Source: Phlegmacium glaucopus
Lineage: Eukaryota; Basidiomycota; Agaricomycetes; Agaricales; Cortinariaceae
Direction: 5' to 3'
Length of the DNA stretch: 64,000 bases
NCBI GenBank assembly: GCA_015039465.1
Contig: MU129988.1
Span: forward strand, 249,320-313,319
Positions 35,314-48,121 of this stretch are shown in pieces. How positions within the stretch are numbered: the first letter of the stretch is position 1; each line of letters begins with the position of its first letter. The notes under the pieces were generated by a model. The model did no database searches. It saw only the letters and a program-made list of their open reading frames with translations, and was not told the DNA's origin. Position numbers and translations under genes: made by a program.

Positions 35314-38300
35314 TTACCTTCTGCGCTGCCAAGATACATATGCTTCCACCTCAATATTATGTCTTTTGGCAGTTTTTCTCCAGCGGTCCTCCATTGCCCT
35401 GGATGGACTGGTGACCCTGGTCCCAAAGTCATGCCTGGACCCATGTTCCCCATAGTTCCAGGTCAGATAATCTGCCCGTTTGTAGTGAAATAAGTCACTG
35501 AAATTTCAAATTCATTCAAAAGTCATTGAAAACCTGTTTCTGATATCTTACCAAGGATATGTTTCACAGACATACTGCAAGCACTGCAATGCAGTGGATG
35601 CAAACATTTCTGGCTGTATTGTGTATTCACCAGATCTTGCTGGATCCAAAAAAAAGTTGAGAAGAAGCTGGTGGTGAATGCTAAGGATAGATGTATCTGT
35701 ATTCCAGACATTTGGCTTAACAGAGTTCAGTTTGTAGAACTCCAGTCCATGAACAATATCAAAGCTCCACATGTCTTCTTCTATATGGAAAAGATACTTC
35801 AGTGAATCTTGATTAACCTGCTCCTGGTCCCTCTGGATAATAGGAATTCTTGGGTCCATGCAAATTGTGATTAATGATAGAATATTTGCATGGGAGGGGT
35901 ACTGCGACAAAATTGAAAGTGTCAGTTGGTCAAATGCCAACAGCTGATGAGTGTAAATGTCATCATCATCCTACAAGTGTCATCAGTAATATATCACTTG
36001 GAGTGCAAAATAAAATAGCAAAGAGCACCAATGTTTGCAGTAACTTGAAGAATACCTGAAGTGTTATCCACATGCTTTCAGTACGCCCATTACGATGAGA
36101 TTGAAACCAGCTGTACATCCTGCTAAGAGAGAAATCTTTCAAATCCTGGAGGAGCTTGGATGTGGGTTTTGCCTCAATGCAGAGATCAGCAAAGTATCGA
36201 TAGGCAGTATTAACAGTATCAAAATCTAAAGTTAAATTAGATAACTGCCTTCCAAAAAACTAGGAAGAACACACACCAGTCTCATTTTTGATATGTGATA
36301 AGGAATATTGGACAAACTCTGCAAGAAAGGTATTTCGATCCAAGTAAAAGGATTGTGATCGATGTGGATCAAGGAGGAAATCTGGAAACGATGCATGCTG
36401 GATGATCATTCTGTCCTCTTCAAGTTGGCATTCAATTATCGAAGATAGATCACCAAGACAGAGAAGGGCATGTCCAGGCTCTAAAAAAGTAGTCGCTCAA
36501 TTGAAGTTATCTTATTGCAATCGAGGTATGGTTTGAGGTATATGCCGTTGCTAATGCCTGAGGGTTTGACAAATAGATAGACACCAAGAATCCGCAACAA
36601 CATTTCACGATCCTTGACGACCGAGAGTATGTGCGAATACAAGGCATCAAGCTCTGCGAAAGGCATATCCTTCTCTTGGCGAGCAGGTTGAAGACCAAGA
36701 ATGACATTGAGCCGGTCAATGGGATGGTATTGGGGGAACGAGATGTCCTTGGCGACCACAGAGGCATAAATGAATTGACCTGATGACTTGCGAACAAGCT
36801 GCGTGACAATCTCACGGCCTGGCCAGGAGGAAGGGATATAGGACCGTAATGGATGATGCTTTTTGATATCAGTAAATTTGCTGTCTAGAAAGACTTCGAT
36901 ATCGTCATTTGGAGAAAATGAATCATTGAGTGCAAGCCGAGAAAGAAGGGATGGTGGGATTTTAGAATTGAATGTCATAAGGAGGTGCTGCTCTGGGCGG
37001 CTGGAAACGAGAACACGGATTTGAGTGTTGTTTGCCTTTTTTAAAGAATTTCCAAATGCTATCGGGACCTGGCATTGCAAATCAGAACTGGAGCACTCGT
37101 CGAGGCCGTCTATAATGATGAGGCAAGGCAACTTGTTCGTTGGATGTTCCGATGAGAGTTGGGAGAAAGGTTGGATGATCAACTGTGTGATTTGCGTCTC
37201 GAGTGACTGTTGAAACACCATCGGGTTGCGTTCTACGGCGCGCTCGAGGAGCGGTCGGGCACCTGGGATGGCAACCGCAAGTTGATAGGCAATAGTAGCC
37301 GCGAGCGGAGCTACGGTGTTACGAGTGGGATCGATTCTCGAGAAAAAGAAAGCAGCCAATAGGAGCCCTTCCTCATCGCACAACTCTGCGAGTGTCTGTG
37401 CGATTGCCGACTTTCCAGCCCCAGCGAAGCCATAAAGCCACATGATGAGGCTATCTGTGTCGATCTTTCCGGTTATCCAGTCTTTCAGCTTCTCGAGGAC
37501 GGCGACACGGGTGTTCTGGTGACATTTAGGAGGATCGTAGCGGTCTGCTGAGTTATGAAGTGCCCTCGACGAGACAAAGTTTGTTATACGATCGAAAGGT
37601 GTTTCGGTGCCTCTCGCAGAACTATCTCCGAAATTGCCAAACTTGATAGAAGCTATGATTACATGAGCACCGCGAAGTCTAATGCGATCAAACAGGTTAT
37701 CTCACCAGAGTTCAGATGCTGCGGATACGTTCTATTAGCCTCAGTCATGTTTCTTGAAGTAGTGACAGTACCTGTAAGATACCCTTAACGGTATCATCGA
37801 TATCCCCTACTGTTTCCTCGATATTCAGCTGAGTATCGATCTTTAAGAAATGATCAATCTACATGTGTAGCCAGCGTTAATAACTTGAGAAACTGACCTG
37901 AAAGACGTCGCACAGACTGCTGATGTTCCGAAAGGCCTTCAGTATCGTATCGGCATCCTTCGTACCCTCAGCGGCACGGGTCAACAGTGAATGATCCTGC
38001 AGCTCTTCGACTGCCTTCAATTGAAGGGCGATGGCCCTGGAAAGCATTGGTGAATTTAAAATACGACCAAAAACATGAAGAAGCGGCGCACTGGCAGAAA
38101 TTTTCAATTCGGTGATCTAGCACGCGTAAACTGTTGTGTTTCTGATACTTCTTGACGATCGAGATGATGGCTTCTAGCTTTGCTTTAAGGTCTTCGAGTT
38201 CCTTCTTATTGTCAGACACAGCCTGGTCCACAAGGTAACGATGAATAATTCATGTTGTACATCAAGCCACTTACATCGACAATCTTGATAATGGTCAGAA

Positions 38301-38811
38301 GTCCTGCTGTAGCCGCCTTCAGAGGTAGGAACATATCAGAGCAATCATAAAGGCCCTGCACTACTTGCTTCAGTCCTTCGTAGACAACACTTCCCACTGC
38401 ATTCGCCCGCTGACCCCCTGTTTCTGGAACGACAAGGGTGGTAGGAAGCCCGCCAATTGCAGTATAATGGATATCTTGTGCCTCAATCTTCCTGGAATGC
38501 ATGCTGCTTGCAGTTGAGGTGGTTACTTGAGGCGACTCGGTTGCGAACGGCCCACTGTTTGCCTGCGGGGCTGCTGAAGCAAGTATTGGAGCGCTCATGT
38601 TAGAAGCATTGCTAGGAGATGTCCATGGCGGTACCCAGGGGAATATTTGTAGAGAATGGGAGGCGAGGGGTGCTATTGTTTGTTGAGTACCCAGCGCCGA
38701 TTGCACTGGTACTTGAGGGGGTGGTGATCTGCGGAACTTCGACAGCAGGTTCTTGACTGGGGATCCCAGTTGCGATGCTGCTGATTCTTTCGCTCGCGGT
38801 GGATCTGACAT
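35314..38811 (-). CDS. NACHT-domain NTPase (NLR-like), gene 1
   Basis: STAND-type signalling NTPase of the fungal NLR group, of the kind linked to non-self recognition. The ATG at 38811 (MSDPPRAKESAASQ) opens a Pro/Ser-rich stretch, then a helical domain (VVYEGLKQVVQGLYDCSDMF, LPLKAATAGLLTIIKIVDV, DNKKELEDLKAKLEAIISIV), then YDPPKCHQNTRVAVLEKLKD-WITGKI. The NACHT domain follows: Walker A GFAGAGKSAIAQ (about 37430), FFFSRIDPTRNTVAPLAATI, Walker B LIIIDGLDEC, RVLVSSRPEQHL, SGQFIYASVVAKDISFP. A helical C-terminal part (HASFPDFLLDPHRSQSFYLD onwards) continues through introns. The last exon encodes ADYLTWNYGEHGSRHDFGTR and ends SWQRRR at TAA 35314-35316. No WD40, ankyrin or TPR repeats are visible, so it lacks the usual sensor. 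The same overall plan occurs in gene 2 on the other strand. Confidence 0.85.
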
Positions 38812-39676
38812 ATCGATGTTGGGATATATGCTGTTGGAGGCGGAGATGGTCTCGGATGTGTCGGGGCAGTACAATCTGGCACTGGAAAAGACGCGCGGAA
38901 TGGGAACGAGCTGGGAATGAGGCAAGATATAAACGAGCAGAGGTTGCAGCACTGCCACAGGCGAACTATCTAGTCTCAATGAGGTATTCCACATTTCAGT
39001 TCTTATCTTCCGAAGCCACTGTATCTCACTCCTCTTTTTTAAAATAGGCCTTCTCCACCACCTCTTCTTGTGCGTCTGTATGATGCTCTGGCGGGTTTTC
39101 ATGCGCATTGGTTATTCGTGTCCTGAACACCTCAAGTTCAGCTTGAAGGTGGAGGAGTGGTCGTTGTTGGTCAAGATGACCGTAGAGTCGACCGATAGGC
39201 CGGACGCTCATGACCATGTGTATGACGAGTGGTTGCTCGTTGCCTGTGCAGCGAATTCGTGAGCTCTCGTTCAGGTGTGTATTCGTTTTCTTGGAGTTCA
39301 AAGGTTGATCGACGATACTTGCTCGTAGTATCATTCATCAGGTGCAAACGAGGAGGCTCAGGCCTCTTTGCGCAAACTCTGCGACGTCATTCGCAGGTGG
39401 GAGGGTCGATCTCGCACGATCATATGTCGGCAAGACGTAAGGTTGTTTGGTGACACCTTGATGTATGTTTGGTGCTTTGTTACCCACTCGCGACCAGCCA
39501 TGTGATGTTACTAAGCTACTTGATTACGTACGAAGCTGTTTGGGAACTTTTGTCAACAAAAGTAATCAGCGAGTTTTCACCCACCAACCGACGGGCATAC
39601 TCATCGTCCGCAACAGCGAGCAGCTGGTCCAGCACCAGCTCAAAAGTGCCCAACCATACATAAAACCATATAAGCT
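38812..39676. promoter_or_regulatory. Divergent intergenic region of NACHT gene 1 and FZO1
   Basis: 865 nt between two start codons facing away from each other. It must hold both promoters. A pair of TATA-like strings (ATAAAACCATATAAGC, 39659-39675) lies directly before the FZO1 ATG. Open frames here have no motif. Confidence 0.4.
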
Positions 39677-42344
39677 ATGGCTCAAACTTACTATCCAACT
39701 CGGATAGCTTCCCCAGTCAAACAGGCTTTTCACGAATCGGTCTTTGGCGGATTACATGGAGACAAGCAGCTCAACGTTGAGGACGTTCAGGAGGCATATG
39801 TGGAGAGCAAGGATCGGTGAGTATTAGTCTTAAACTACTCGACTGTTTCTAAATCTTTTCAGCCTGGTATCCGCTCTGGATTCAACCAAGTCTTTGTTAG
39901 CCGATATTCAAGTCTTCAATAAGGATGAATGGGTCGTTCGATACCCTCAACTTCGGGAACAACCTATATCAGCTGAAGAAGCAATCAATTCCTCACTACG
40001 CCGTCCCAACCACGCACGCCGTTCACTTTCCTTTGCTGATGACCCCACTTTCGAAGCCGACGTTGTAATCGGCGGACCCCGGCAAAGATTGACCCGCTCC
40101 ATTACATTAGCATCCATTTCCGATGTTAAAGACGAATCCTTCCCCTCGGACAACCTACTCAAAGAATGCGAAGATGAACGACTTATCCCGACTACCGACT
40201 TCAACGTTCTCCGACTTGACCTCAAACTCGGTTCACAACATTCGTCCACTTCGGCTGCTTCACTCGTTTCTCAACTCGAAAAGTCATCAATAGCTAATCT
40301 TCTCGATGAGAGAATTTCAACTTCAGTAGCTCATGTCGACAAACTACGCCTCAGGGTCGAGGATACTTCCTCCAAAGTTCTCGTCACCGGTGATCTTAAT
40401 GCTGGAAAATCAACTTTCGTCAATGCTTTGCTTCGACGCGAAGTCATGCCTGTTGACCAGCAGCCTTGTACCACTGCATTCTGCGAGGTTCACGATGCGA
40501 CAGAAAACCAGGGTAAAGAGGAGGTTCATGTTGTCAAGGACGGCCATACGTATGACATCAATGATTCGTCGACGTTTACCAGGGGTCATATCGAGGACTT
40601 GGAAGAGATTGTCGCAGACAACGAGGCCTCTCAACCGATGATCAAACTTTACTTGGCAGACACCCGAGCTCCCTCCGAGTCCCTCCTCAATAACGGTGTT
40701 GTCGATATCTCGCTTATTGATGCACCTGGTCTCAATCGTGACAGTCTCAAGACTACTGCCGTCTTTGCCCGTCAAGAGGAAATTGACGTCGTTGTTTTCG
40801 TTGTCTCTGCCGAGAACCACTTCACCTTAAGCGCCAAGGAGTTCCTCTGGAATGCTAGCAACGAAAAGGCCTATCTTTTCATTGTTGTCAATAAGTACGA
40901 TCAGATCAAGAACAAGGAGAAGTGTCGCCGATTGGTCCTGGAGCAAATCAAGGAGCTCAGCCCGAGAACCTACGAAGACGCTGAAGATCTCGTGCATTTC
41001 GTCGATTCTGCTTCCGCTCTTCAACCATTCACCGCCAACCCCGCGTTTGATGATCTCGAGCAGTCACTACGATCGTTCGTCCTTATCAAACGCTCAAAAT
41101 CCAAACTCCAACCTGTATCTACTTACCTTTCCAAGCTCCTTGCCGATATCGAGCTCCTCGCTGGCGCGAACGCTATTGTTGCCGATTCTGAACTCCAACG
41201 GGCACGTGACGACCTCTCACAAGTCCGTCCTGTTTTGGAAAAGATGAAGAGTGGACGAGAGGTCCTTGAAGAAGCTCTGGAATCTGTTGAAGAAGCTGGA
41301 GCTGGCCAAGCTTCTTCTCGTACCAAGGTAGTACTCAACGATGCTCTTGAGCGGGTAGGACAAGGACAACTTGGTGTGGAGAAATCATTTACTCCCATGC
41401 CTTCTTATCCCGGTCTCCTCCGTATTTTCGATTACGCACGGGACGTCCGAAAGGCGCTACTCGCCAGCTTAGATGCAGCTGTCATGCTAGCTGAGAATGA
41501 GGCTCGTCTGATTACGACTCATGGTGTGCAAAGTATCAAGGATCTTGGAGAGGAACACCTTCCCGTGGGCGTTGAGCGCAGCAGACGGGTGTTCATGCCT
41601 GAAGCTATGTTTAGTGCGATGAGGAGAGGAGCTAAAGGAGTCAAGAACAGACGCTCTTCCTCCTCGCATAGCCATATTGGTGGTGCTATCGTTGCTGGTG
41701 GTATGAACGGCCTTGGTATCGGTCTCGCTCAGCGCTCTGATTTGATGGAAACAACGTTCTTCGACTTGTTTGATGTCAATCATCAGTTCTTTGTCCACTT
41801 TGGCGATGGTAAAGTTGACGACGAATCGTCTGCTCCCACGGCACTTGGTCTCATCAGTGTGGGCGTGGGCGCTCTAACCATGGTCGGTGGACAAGCCATT
41901 GGTGCTCGAGGTATCATTGAAGGCATCATTCGCGTAACCGATCTCTTCGGTAACGAAACTGCCAGAACATGGGCAGTCCCTGTTTTAGGTGCTTGCACAT
42001 TCGGTTTGGTGACGTACTTCATCTTGGAGCTACCCGCCTCCATTCCTCGTACAGTTGGCAGGCGGATCAAAGCATCGATAATCACGCGTTCTGGAGAGAG
42101 AGAAGTCGATTTTGTTGACGCGCATGCGGGTAGGGTTAGTAGGGAGACAAGGAAAGTGCTTAGGCTTGCTTCGTGGGACCTGAGGGAGAGATTTAGGAGT
42201 GCGATGGAGGAAAGGTCGAAGGAGGTCAAAGGCGCAGAAGAGATGGAGCGAAGGTCGTTGCGAGCAAAAGAATGGTTTAGCAATGTGGGTGAAAAGACTG
42301 CCGGAATCAGGGAGACCGCCAAGTTGGAAAGTATCGGCGCTTAA
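39677..42344 (+). CDS. FZO1: Mitofusin-like dynamin GTPase (Fzo1)
   Basis: Outer-membrane GTPase that tethers and fuses mitochondria. Exon 1 is 39677-39816 (MAQTYYPTRIASPVKQAFHE), the intron 39817-39862, and exon 2 39863-42344, giving 873 aa. GTPase motifs: G1 GDLNAGKST at about residue 224, G2 Thr in QPCTTAFCEV, G3 DAPG at about 333, G4 NKYD. A coiled-coil rich region with ELQRARDDLSQVRPVLEKMK follows. Two closely spaced hydrophobic segments at about residues 705-770 (ALGLISVGVGALTMVGGQAI and VPVLGACTFGLVTYFILELP) form the hairpin anchor, followed by the C-terminal heptad region ending TAKLESIGA. Length is close to yeast Fzo1. Its 3' flank from about 42531 forms the left end of the tandem duplication described below. 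Confidence 0.92.
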
Positions 42345-42734
42345 AAGGGCGGAATTGATCTTCGCATTAGCTATATGTATGGTTCTTCTTTTCAAGACGC
42401 ACAGGAACAAAAATAAAACAAGGTAGTCTTCAATTCGAAATTTCAGGTCTGTTTTATACATCGCTTTCTCGTGTATAATTTTTCTTTTTTTCTTTTCTTT
42501 ATGATACTCTTCGTCCTCCCGTTTCCCCTAGTATTTGATGATTCTCCTCTCCCCCCTTGTCGATCGATAGACGCGGAATAGACGCATCTTAAACGTTAGT
42601 TCATTGCATTTTTTTATAGCCATATTCCAGCTTCAGCACGCTCATTTTTATCCTATGCCTATCTTTTTATTTACAAAATGTTGATCGAATCAAATTTTTT
42701 GTTAAAAAAAAAGATAACGGTTCACCATTCAACA

Positions 42735-44198
42735 TCACTTGAGAAGACGCTCAACATCTGGCTTGACACTGGCGAATAAAGCCTCTTTGCCATGCACAGG
42801 CTTCCAGCCTAAGGAGCGGGAACGGTCCGCTCTTGCAAGACTATTGGTTGCGAGGAACGGCCAAGCAGCCTGAAAAGATATCATTTGAGAGAAGAATTAG
42901 TTTGGCCAAAGATCAAAGAGATGAGCCAGTATAACCGCACCCCAAAGTATTTATCACATTCCTCCTGCGAAAATGCACTGGGTTCTCGAGTCGTCCCAAC
43001 ACCAAGATCTACAAGGGCTTCGGATATTGCCCGAGCAAGTTCTATGGCAGAGTATTCGCAGTTCTCCACAAAGTAGTATCCATGGAGACCATGTGCTGCC
43101 CCATCGGAGCTCGACCGGATTGCGTCGAAAAGAATAATATACAGGTCCGCGGCTGGACAGAGTGAAATCAGGGAGGAGGTAAGTGCATTGTTGAGTTCTG
43201 CACTTACTGTCATCTATGTGAACAGCGGGCCATCTGTTTAAACCTTTACCGAAATATCCGCCTTGTTTACGAGCAATTGAAGCTTTAATGAAATATGGGA
43301 TTTGGATTGATTGAACATTCTGGACTCCCAGATCAACCAGAGGCCCCGTAGCAAGTCCAAAGATAGTTCCTATACGCGTAAAAGAGAAAAGTCAAGCGTC
43401 AACAGTAGTTCTTTCATCAAGGCTAAGATCTAAGACATAACACACGCACCAGGGAGAATAAAGTACGATTTTAAGTACCCCGCCTTGTCTGCTTCTAGGA
43501 TGAGATTGTCGACATCTTTGTGCAAAGCCGTCTCTGGCAAGGCACTGAGCTTGTCAACGTCGAGGTCGCTGTATACCGTATGGTCTCCATGCATGCCTCG
43601 TGCATCGTCCATAATGACGGCTGTTAAACAAATGGGTTACCGAGCTAAAATTGACGATGAGCGACGTACCTGTCCCGGACTATACAAGTTCATTCCAAAG
43701 CCATCAGTTTTTACTCCAAATAATAATGCAGCAGTTTACAGTATGTATCAAAATCGGTATACGTCCATCCTTCTCGTATTTCTGTTTCATACCCTTCATG
43801 ATAGCTCTAGTAGGAGCCGCATTATCCGCGTCGGCCTATAAGAGAGAAAATCATAGAATTAGTTCTATTTATAGTCTAAGAAGAGTGGAAAACGAACGAT
43901 TTCAAAAACCACATCGGCATGCGCCGCAGCTTCTGTGAGGAAGCTTAGATCATTGTCGGTATACGAGCCTATGATAGTGTGCAATCCTAGAGTCTTGAGT
44001 TTCTCGGCCTTCTCTGCAGAACGCACGAGTGCTGTGATTTGGAATGATTTGGCGTCTGGGTGTTGTAACAAACGAGCTACGACAGAACCGCCGATGAAAC
44101 CTATGCAATGATGATGGTCAAGACTCAATACTGTCAATATCACAATCATGATGCACACCAGTTGCACCAGTGATGAAGATGTTGAATTTGCTAGACAT
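42735..44198 (-). CDS. NAD(P)-binding epimerase/dehydratase-like protein, copy 1
   Basis: Extended-SDR/NmrA-like Rossmann protein of unknown substrate. The ATG at 44198 (MSSKFNIFITGATG) splices into FIGGSVVARLLQHPDAKSFQ, completing the GATGFIGG cofactor loop. Then ITALVRSAEKAEKLKTLG and IIGSYTDNDLSFLTEAAAHA, MDDARGMHGDHTVYSDLDVD, DVDNLILEADKAGYLKSYFI with LPG, a TIFG-like loop, IPYFIKASIARKQGGYFGKG, HIDDAADLYIILFDAIRSSS and the C-terminal GWKPVHGKEALFASVKPDVE-RLLK ending at TGA 42735-42737. About six short introns. The family is common in ascomycetes and basidiomycetes, near other metabolic genes. The reading frame is intact here, in contrast to copy 2. Confidence 0.8.
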
Positions 44199-44632
44199 GT
44201 TTCCAGAGTTCAAGATTGTTAGAAATGAGACATTTCAAGAAAGAGTTTATATAAGGCGTAGATAAGCACTTAAACACCGAAATCTGCTGCATAGCAACTT
44301 TAATTACCACTGATAAGCTTGTCGCGGAAGACAGTCATCAGAAATAGCGCTGGGTTTGGTGGGAACTGAAGACCCACCAGTATGTAGACCTGATGACATT
44401 ATGTAATGTCCGAAATACCGGATGAGAGAGCCTCTGTTTCCCCTACTTAAGTATTTGATGATTCCCCCTTGTTGATCGATAGACGCGGAATAGACACATC
44501 TTAAGCGTTGGTTCATTGAATTTTATTATTATTACCCTAAGCCAATCCTTTATTTACAAAATGTTAATCGAATCAATTTTTTTTTTAAAATACAAGATAA
44601 TCACGGTTCAAACGTTCACCATTCAACGTTCA

Positions 44633-46086
44633 TCACTTGAGAAGAAGCTCAACATCTGGCTTGACGCTGGCGAATAATGCCTCCTTGCCATGCACAGGCT
44701 TCCAGCCTAAGGAGCGGGAACGGTCCGCTCTTGCAAGACTGTTGGTTGCGAGGAACGGCCAAATAACAGGCTGAAAAGATATCATAAAGAGAAGAATTAG
44801 TTTGGCCAAAGATCAGAGAGATGAGCCAATATAACCGCACCCCAAAGTATTTTTCACTTTCCTCCTGCGAAAATGCACTGGGTTCTCGAGTCGTCCCAAC
44901 GCCAAGGTCTACAAGGGCTTCGGATATCGCGCGAGCGAGTTCTACGGCTGAGTATTCGCAGTTCTCAACAAAGTAGTATCCATGGGGACCATGTGCTGCC
45001 CCATCGGGGCTCGACCGGATTGCGTCGAAAAGAATAATATACAGGTCCGCGGCTGGACAGAGTGAAATCAGGGAAGAGGTAAGTGTACTGTCGGGTTCAG
45101 CACTTACTGTCATCTATGTGAACAGCAGGCCATCTGTTCAAACCTTTGCCGAAATATCCGCCTTGCTTGCGAGCAATAGAAGCCTTAATGAAAAATGGAA
45201 TTTGGATTGATTGAATATTCTGGACTCCCAGATCAACCAGAGGCCCCGTAGCAAGTCCAAAGATAGTTCCTATACGCGTAAAAGAGAGAAGTCAAGCATC
45301 AACAGTAGTTCTTTCATCAAGGCTAGGACATAACAAACGCACCAGGGAGAATGATGTACGATTTTAAGTACCCCGCCTTGTCTGCTTCTAGGATGAGATT
45401 GTCGACTTATCTGTGCATAGCCGTCTGGCAAAGCACTGAGCTTGTCAACATCGAGGTCGCTGTATACCGTATGGTTTCCATGCATGCCTCGTGCATCGTC
45501 CATAATAACGGCTATTATGAAAAATGGGTTACCGAGCTAAATTTGGCGGTGAGCGACGTACCTGTACCGGACTATACAATCGTCAGTACTGTATATACTC
45601 TGAATGATAATGCAGCAACTTACAGTATGTATCAAAATCGGCAAACGTCCATCCTTCTCGTGTTTCTGTTTCATACCTTTCAGGATAGCTCTGGCAGGAG
45701 TCACATTATCCGCGTCGGCCTATAATAATAGGAGAAATTAGCCCTGTCCCTATCTTACTCTTACCAAAAGAGCGAAAAACGCACGATTGCAAAGACCACA
45801 TCAGCATGCGCCGCAGCTTCTGTGAGAAAGCTTAGATCATTGTCGGTATACGAACCTATGATAGTGTGCAATCCCAGAGTCTTGAGTTTCTCGGCCTTCT
45901 CTGTAGAACGCACGAGTGCTGTGATTTGGAATGATTTGGCGTCTGGGTGTTGTAACAAACGAGCTACGACAGAACCACCGATGAAACCTATGCAATGACG
46001 ATGGTCAAGACTCAATAGTGTCAATATCGCAATCACAATTGCATACCAGTCGCACCAGTAATGAAGATGTTGAGTTTGCTAGACAT
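44633..46086 (-). pseudogene. Epimerase/dehydratase-like protein, copy 2, frameshifted
   Basis: Tandem duplicate of the preceding gene, starting at the ATG at 46086 (MSSK) and ending at TGA 44633-44635. Rossmann, central and C-terminal blocks match copy 1 almost residue for residue, with one extra codon just after the last acceptor (CCTGTTATTTGG against GCTGCTTGG). In the exon with HTVYSDLDVDKLSALP, copy 1 reads CCGTCTCTGGCAAGG where copy 2 reads CCGTCTGGCAAAG (about 45420), a 2-nt loss that shifts the frame before the DNLILEADKAGYLKSYFILP block, still recognisable in another frame. Unless splicing avoids it, this copy is not functional. Confidence 0.72.
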
Positions 46087-46290
46087 TCAAGTTTCGTTAG
46101 TAATGCAGAAGTAAACATTTCAAGAAAGGAGTTTATATAAGGCAGAGATATCCTTGAATAGGTTGCCCCGTGGTAAGCGCTGCTGCTTATGCTGATAAAG
46201 AACTGAATCTACGTCAAACACGGCTGAAGACAGTCTCAGAAATAGTTTCCTGTTGTGGTGGAGTTAAAGCGAAGACCTACCAGTATGCAG

Positions 46291-46678
46291 TAGTTTGCCT
46301 TGAAGAACAACTGCCTGCAGTTGACCTCAGATCACGTGGTAAACAAAATTTACACTGTCAGACTCAGAATTCATAGACTTTCAGGATCGAGGTTGCACTT
46401 GGTCAGATAAATTAACGTGCGTGCGGAACACAATTAACAAGGGATAGGAACCAAAAGGATAGCAGAACATCGAAAGGCAACAGGATCATTCAATTAACAG
46501 ACGATGACAGCAGCAAGAAGTTGAAGGGTGGAATGTTTGGGGTGGTTGATCGAAAGTCCATCGGCAATGCAATGATTAAGTCTGGTATACTCCCTGTTCT
46601 CTCCCGTGGCGCTTTATTTCCGTTTCTCGTCACGTTGCCTTTTATATTCCGAAATACCAAAGAGCATGCTTATTTCTT
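46291..46678. other. Intergenic region, no gene seen
   Basis: Nearly 400 nt between the end of the duplication and the V-ATPase stop codon. No coding exon recognised. Confidence 0.4.
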
Positions 46679-47707
46679 CTAACACTGTAAACAAATACTG
46701 AACTTCCCGCCATCGCGAGAATAAAAACTTTTACTTACAATCATAGCCTGTGCCTTGGTGTTCATGATGAGGGCAACGATGAGGCCTACATTTCGTATTT
46801 AGTAGTTGTCCGGAGATATAGGTATCAAAACAGCGTACCATATAGACCCAAAACTTCAGCAAAAATGAGGATTAGAATCTGGGATTTAGCTCGTCAGCAT
46901 GGCTGAAAGCTGGGCAATCGAAAGAAACACCATGTACCATTCCAACAAACAATCTTGGCTGTTGAGCTGTTCCTCGTACACCAGCGTCACCGACGATTCC
47001 GACAGCGAAGCCAGCAGCGAGACCAGCGAGACCAACAGACAAACCAGCTCCAAGCTGGGTAAAACCTTGGGCGAGGGACATGCTTGTTTTTACTGGACAG
47101 ACCAAAAACAAAGTTGATTAACAAGACACTCCACATCAGAGGGGTTTCAATGAAACCATACGTTCTGCAGCGATGAGCACCGACACGACAAGTCCGTAAA
47201 TCTAAAGCGAGGATATTGAAGAGGATATCAGTAGTCTGTTCATGATTGCGAGAGAATATGATGCGAGAAGTGGTTCGAGCTGCGTCCAACTGCGGAGAGA
47301 GGTGACTCACAGCAATAATACCAGCCATGATAACGGGGACAACACACTTCATCATCAAGTCAGGTCGAAGCACAGACATTGCTGAGATTCCGACACCAGA
47401 TTTGGCGGTACCATAACTTTGGGGTTTGGGAGTCAACGTCCAATAATGATGAAAGAACACAACCCATGAAAGTTCACCTAGCGCCGATGCCTTTTGGTAG
47501 AAACAAACCAAAGACGAATCAGTCTCACGCTACATCTATATTCTAAGAGTTATTGAACTCACAAGTGAAGACGATTGCGCTTGTGCAGCCCTGTTTGGGA
47601 AGAACAATCAGAAAATGTCGTTCAACGTCACTTATATGATGGCAAAGAGGGCCCAAGCTTACCATGGCGCTGAAGAATGGCGCGTATACTGGACAGAGGT
47701 CTGACAT
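46679..47707 (-). CDS. VMA3: V-type proton ATPase proteolipid subunit c
   Basis: Membrane ring subunit of the vacuolar proton pump. The ATG at 47707 opens [16 protein letters not shown], continued by CTSAIVFT, the exon with [20 protein letters not shown] and [19 protein letters not shown], then [78 protein letters not shown] and [15 protein letters not shown]. It finishes with a one-codon-plus-stop exon (TGT TAG at 46679-46684). Four membrane helices are present, and the proton-carrying Glu sits in [10 protein letters not shown]. About six introns in a coding sequence of about 160 codons, a normal density for this gene in basidiomycetes. Confidence 0.92.
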
Positions 47708-48121
47708 CCTTGGAGGTTGTTTATGAGAGGTAGAATCGTGCAATTATAAAGTACTGTAGATGAACGAGCAGGCGACGTAGCAGTGTCACAACCCAGGTTC
47801 GATTTATCGGTATTGCCCGCACATTTGAGCTCCGTCACAATATCTTCTGTCAGATGTTATTCTCGACGAAATTACATGATGTTGATGCGAATAGTTTGGT
47901 AAAAAGGCGTGCAGAGCAGACAGGAAAAAGTTAAACTGCAGGCAATTTCTGACAACCATAAAACCTGAACCCGAGCCAGCTGTCCAGGAACCTCAGTTAA
48001 AGCTTGGGTTTCGGTGGCATCCACAGGTATGTCCGACTGGTTTCTGGTACTTACATAACCTACCGGCTATGTAACAAGCAATTTTAAACTGGTGATTCTC
48101 TTGGCCCATTTAACGACTCTC
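47708..48121. promoter_or_regulatory. Divergent promoter region of VMA3 and dienelactone hydrolase
   Basis: 414 nt between two start codons that point away from each other. No gene fits in it, so it presumably carries both promoters. No specific site can be named. Confidence 0.45.

Larger units (their letters stand above)
42531..46290. repeat. Tandem duplication, two units of about 1.9 kb
   Basis: Unit 1 runs from about 42531 to 44449 and unit 2 from about 44450 to 46290. Both start with the same flank (GTATTTGATGATTC, then GATCGATAGACGCGGAATAG) and carry the same epimerase-like gene on the minus strand. Similarity continues past the start codons to a shared GAAGAC-CACCAGTATG stretch (44369 and 46272). 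Coding exons are nearly identical while introns and flanks differ by small indels. The left border lies only about 190 nt behind the FZO1 stop codon, so FZO1 3' flank was copied along. Confidence 0.85.

Noticed and set aside
39947..42461. Several 100-180-codon minus-strand frames within FZO1
   Set aside because: Antisense shadows of a GC-richer coding exon; the plus strand has all dynamin motifs.
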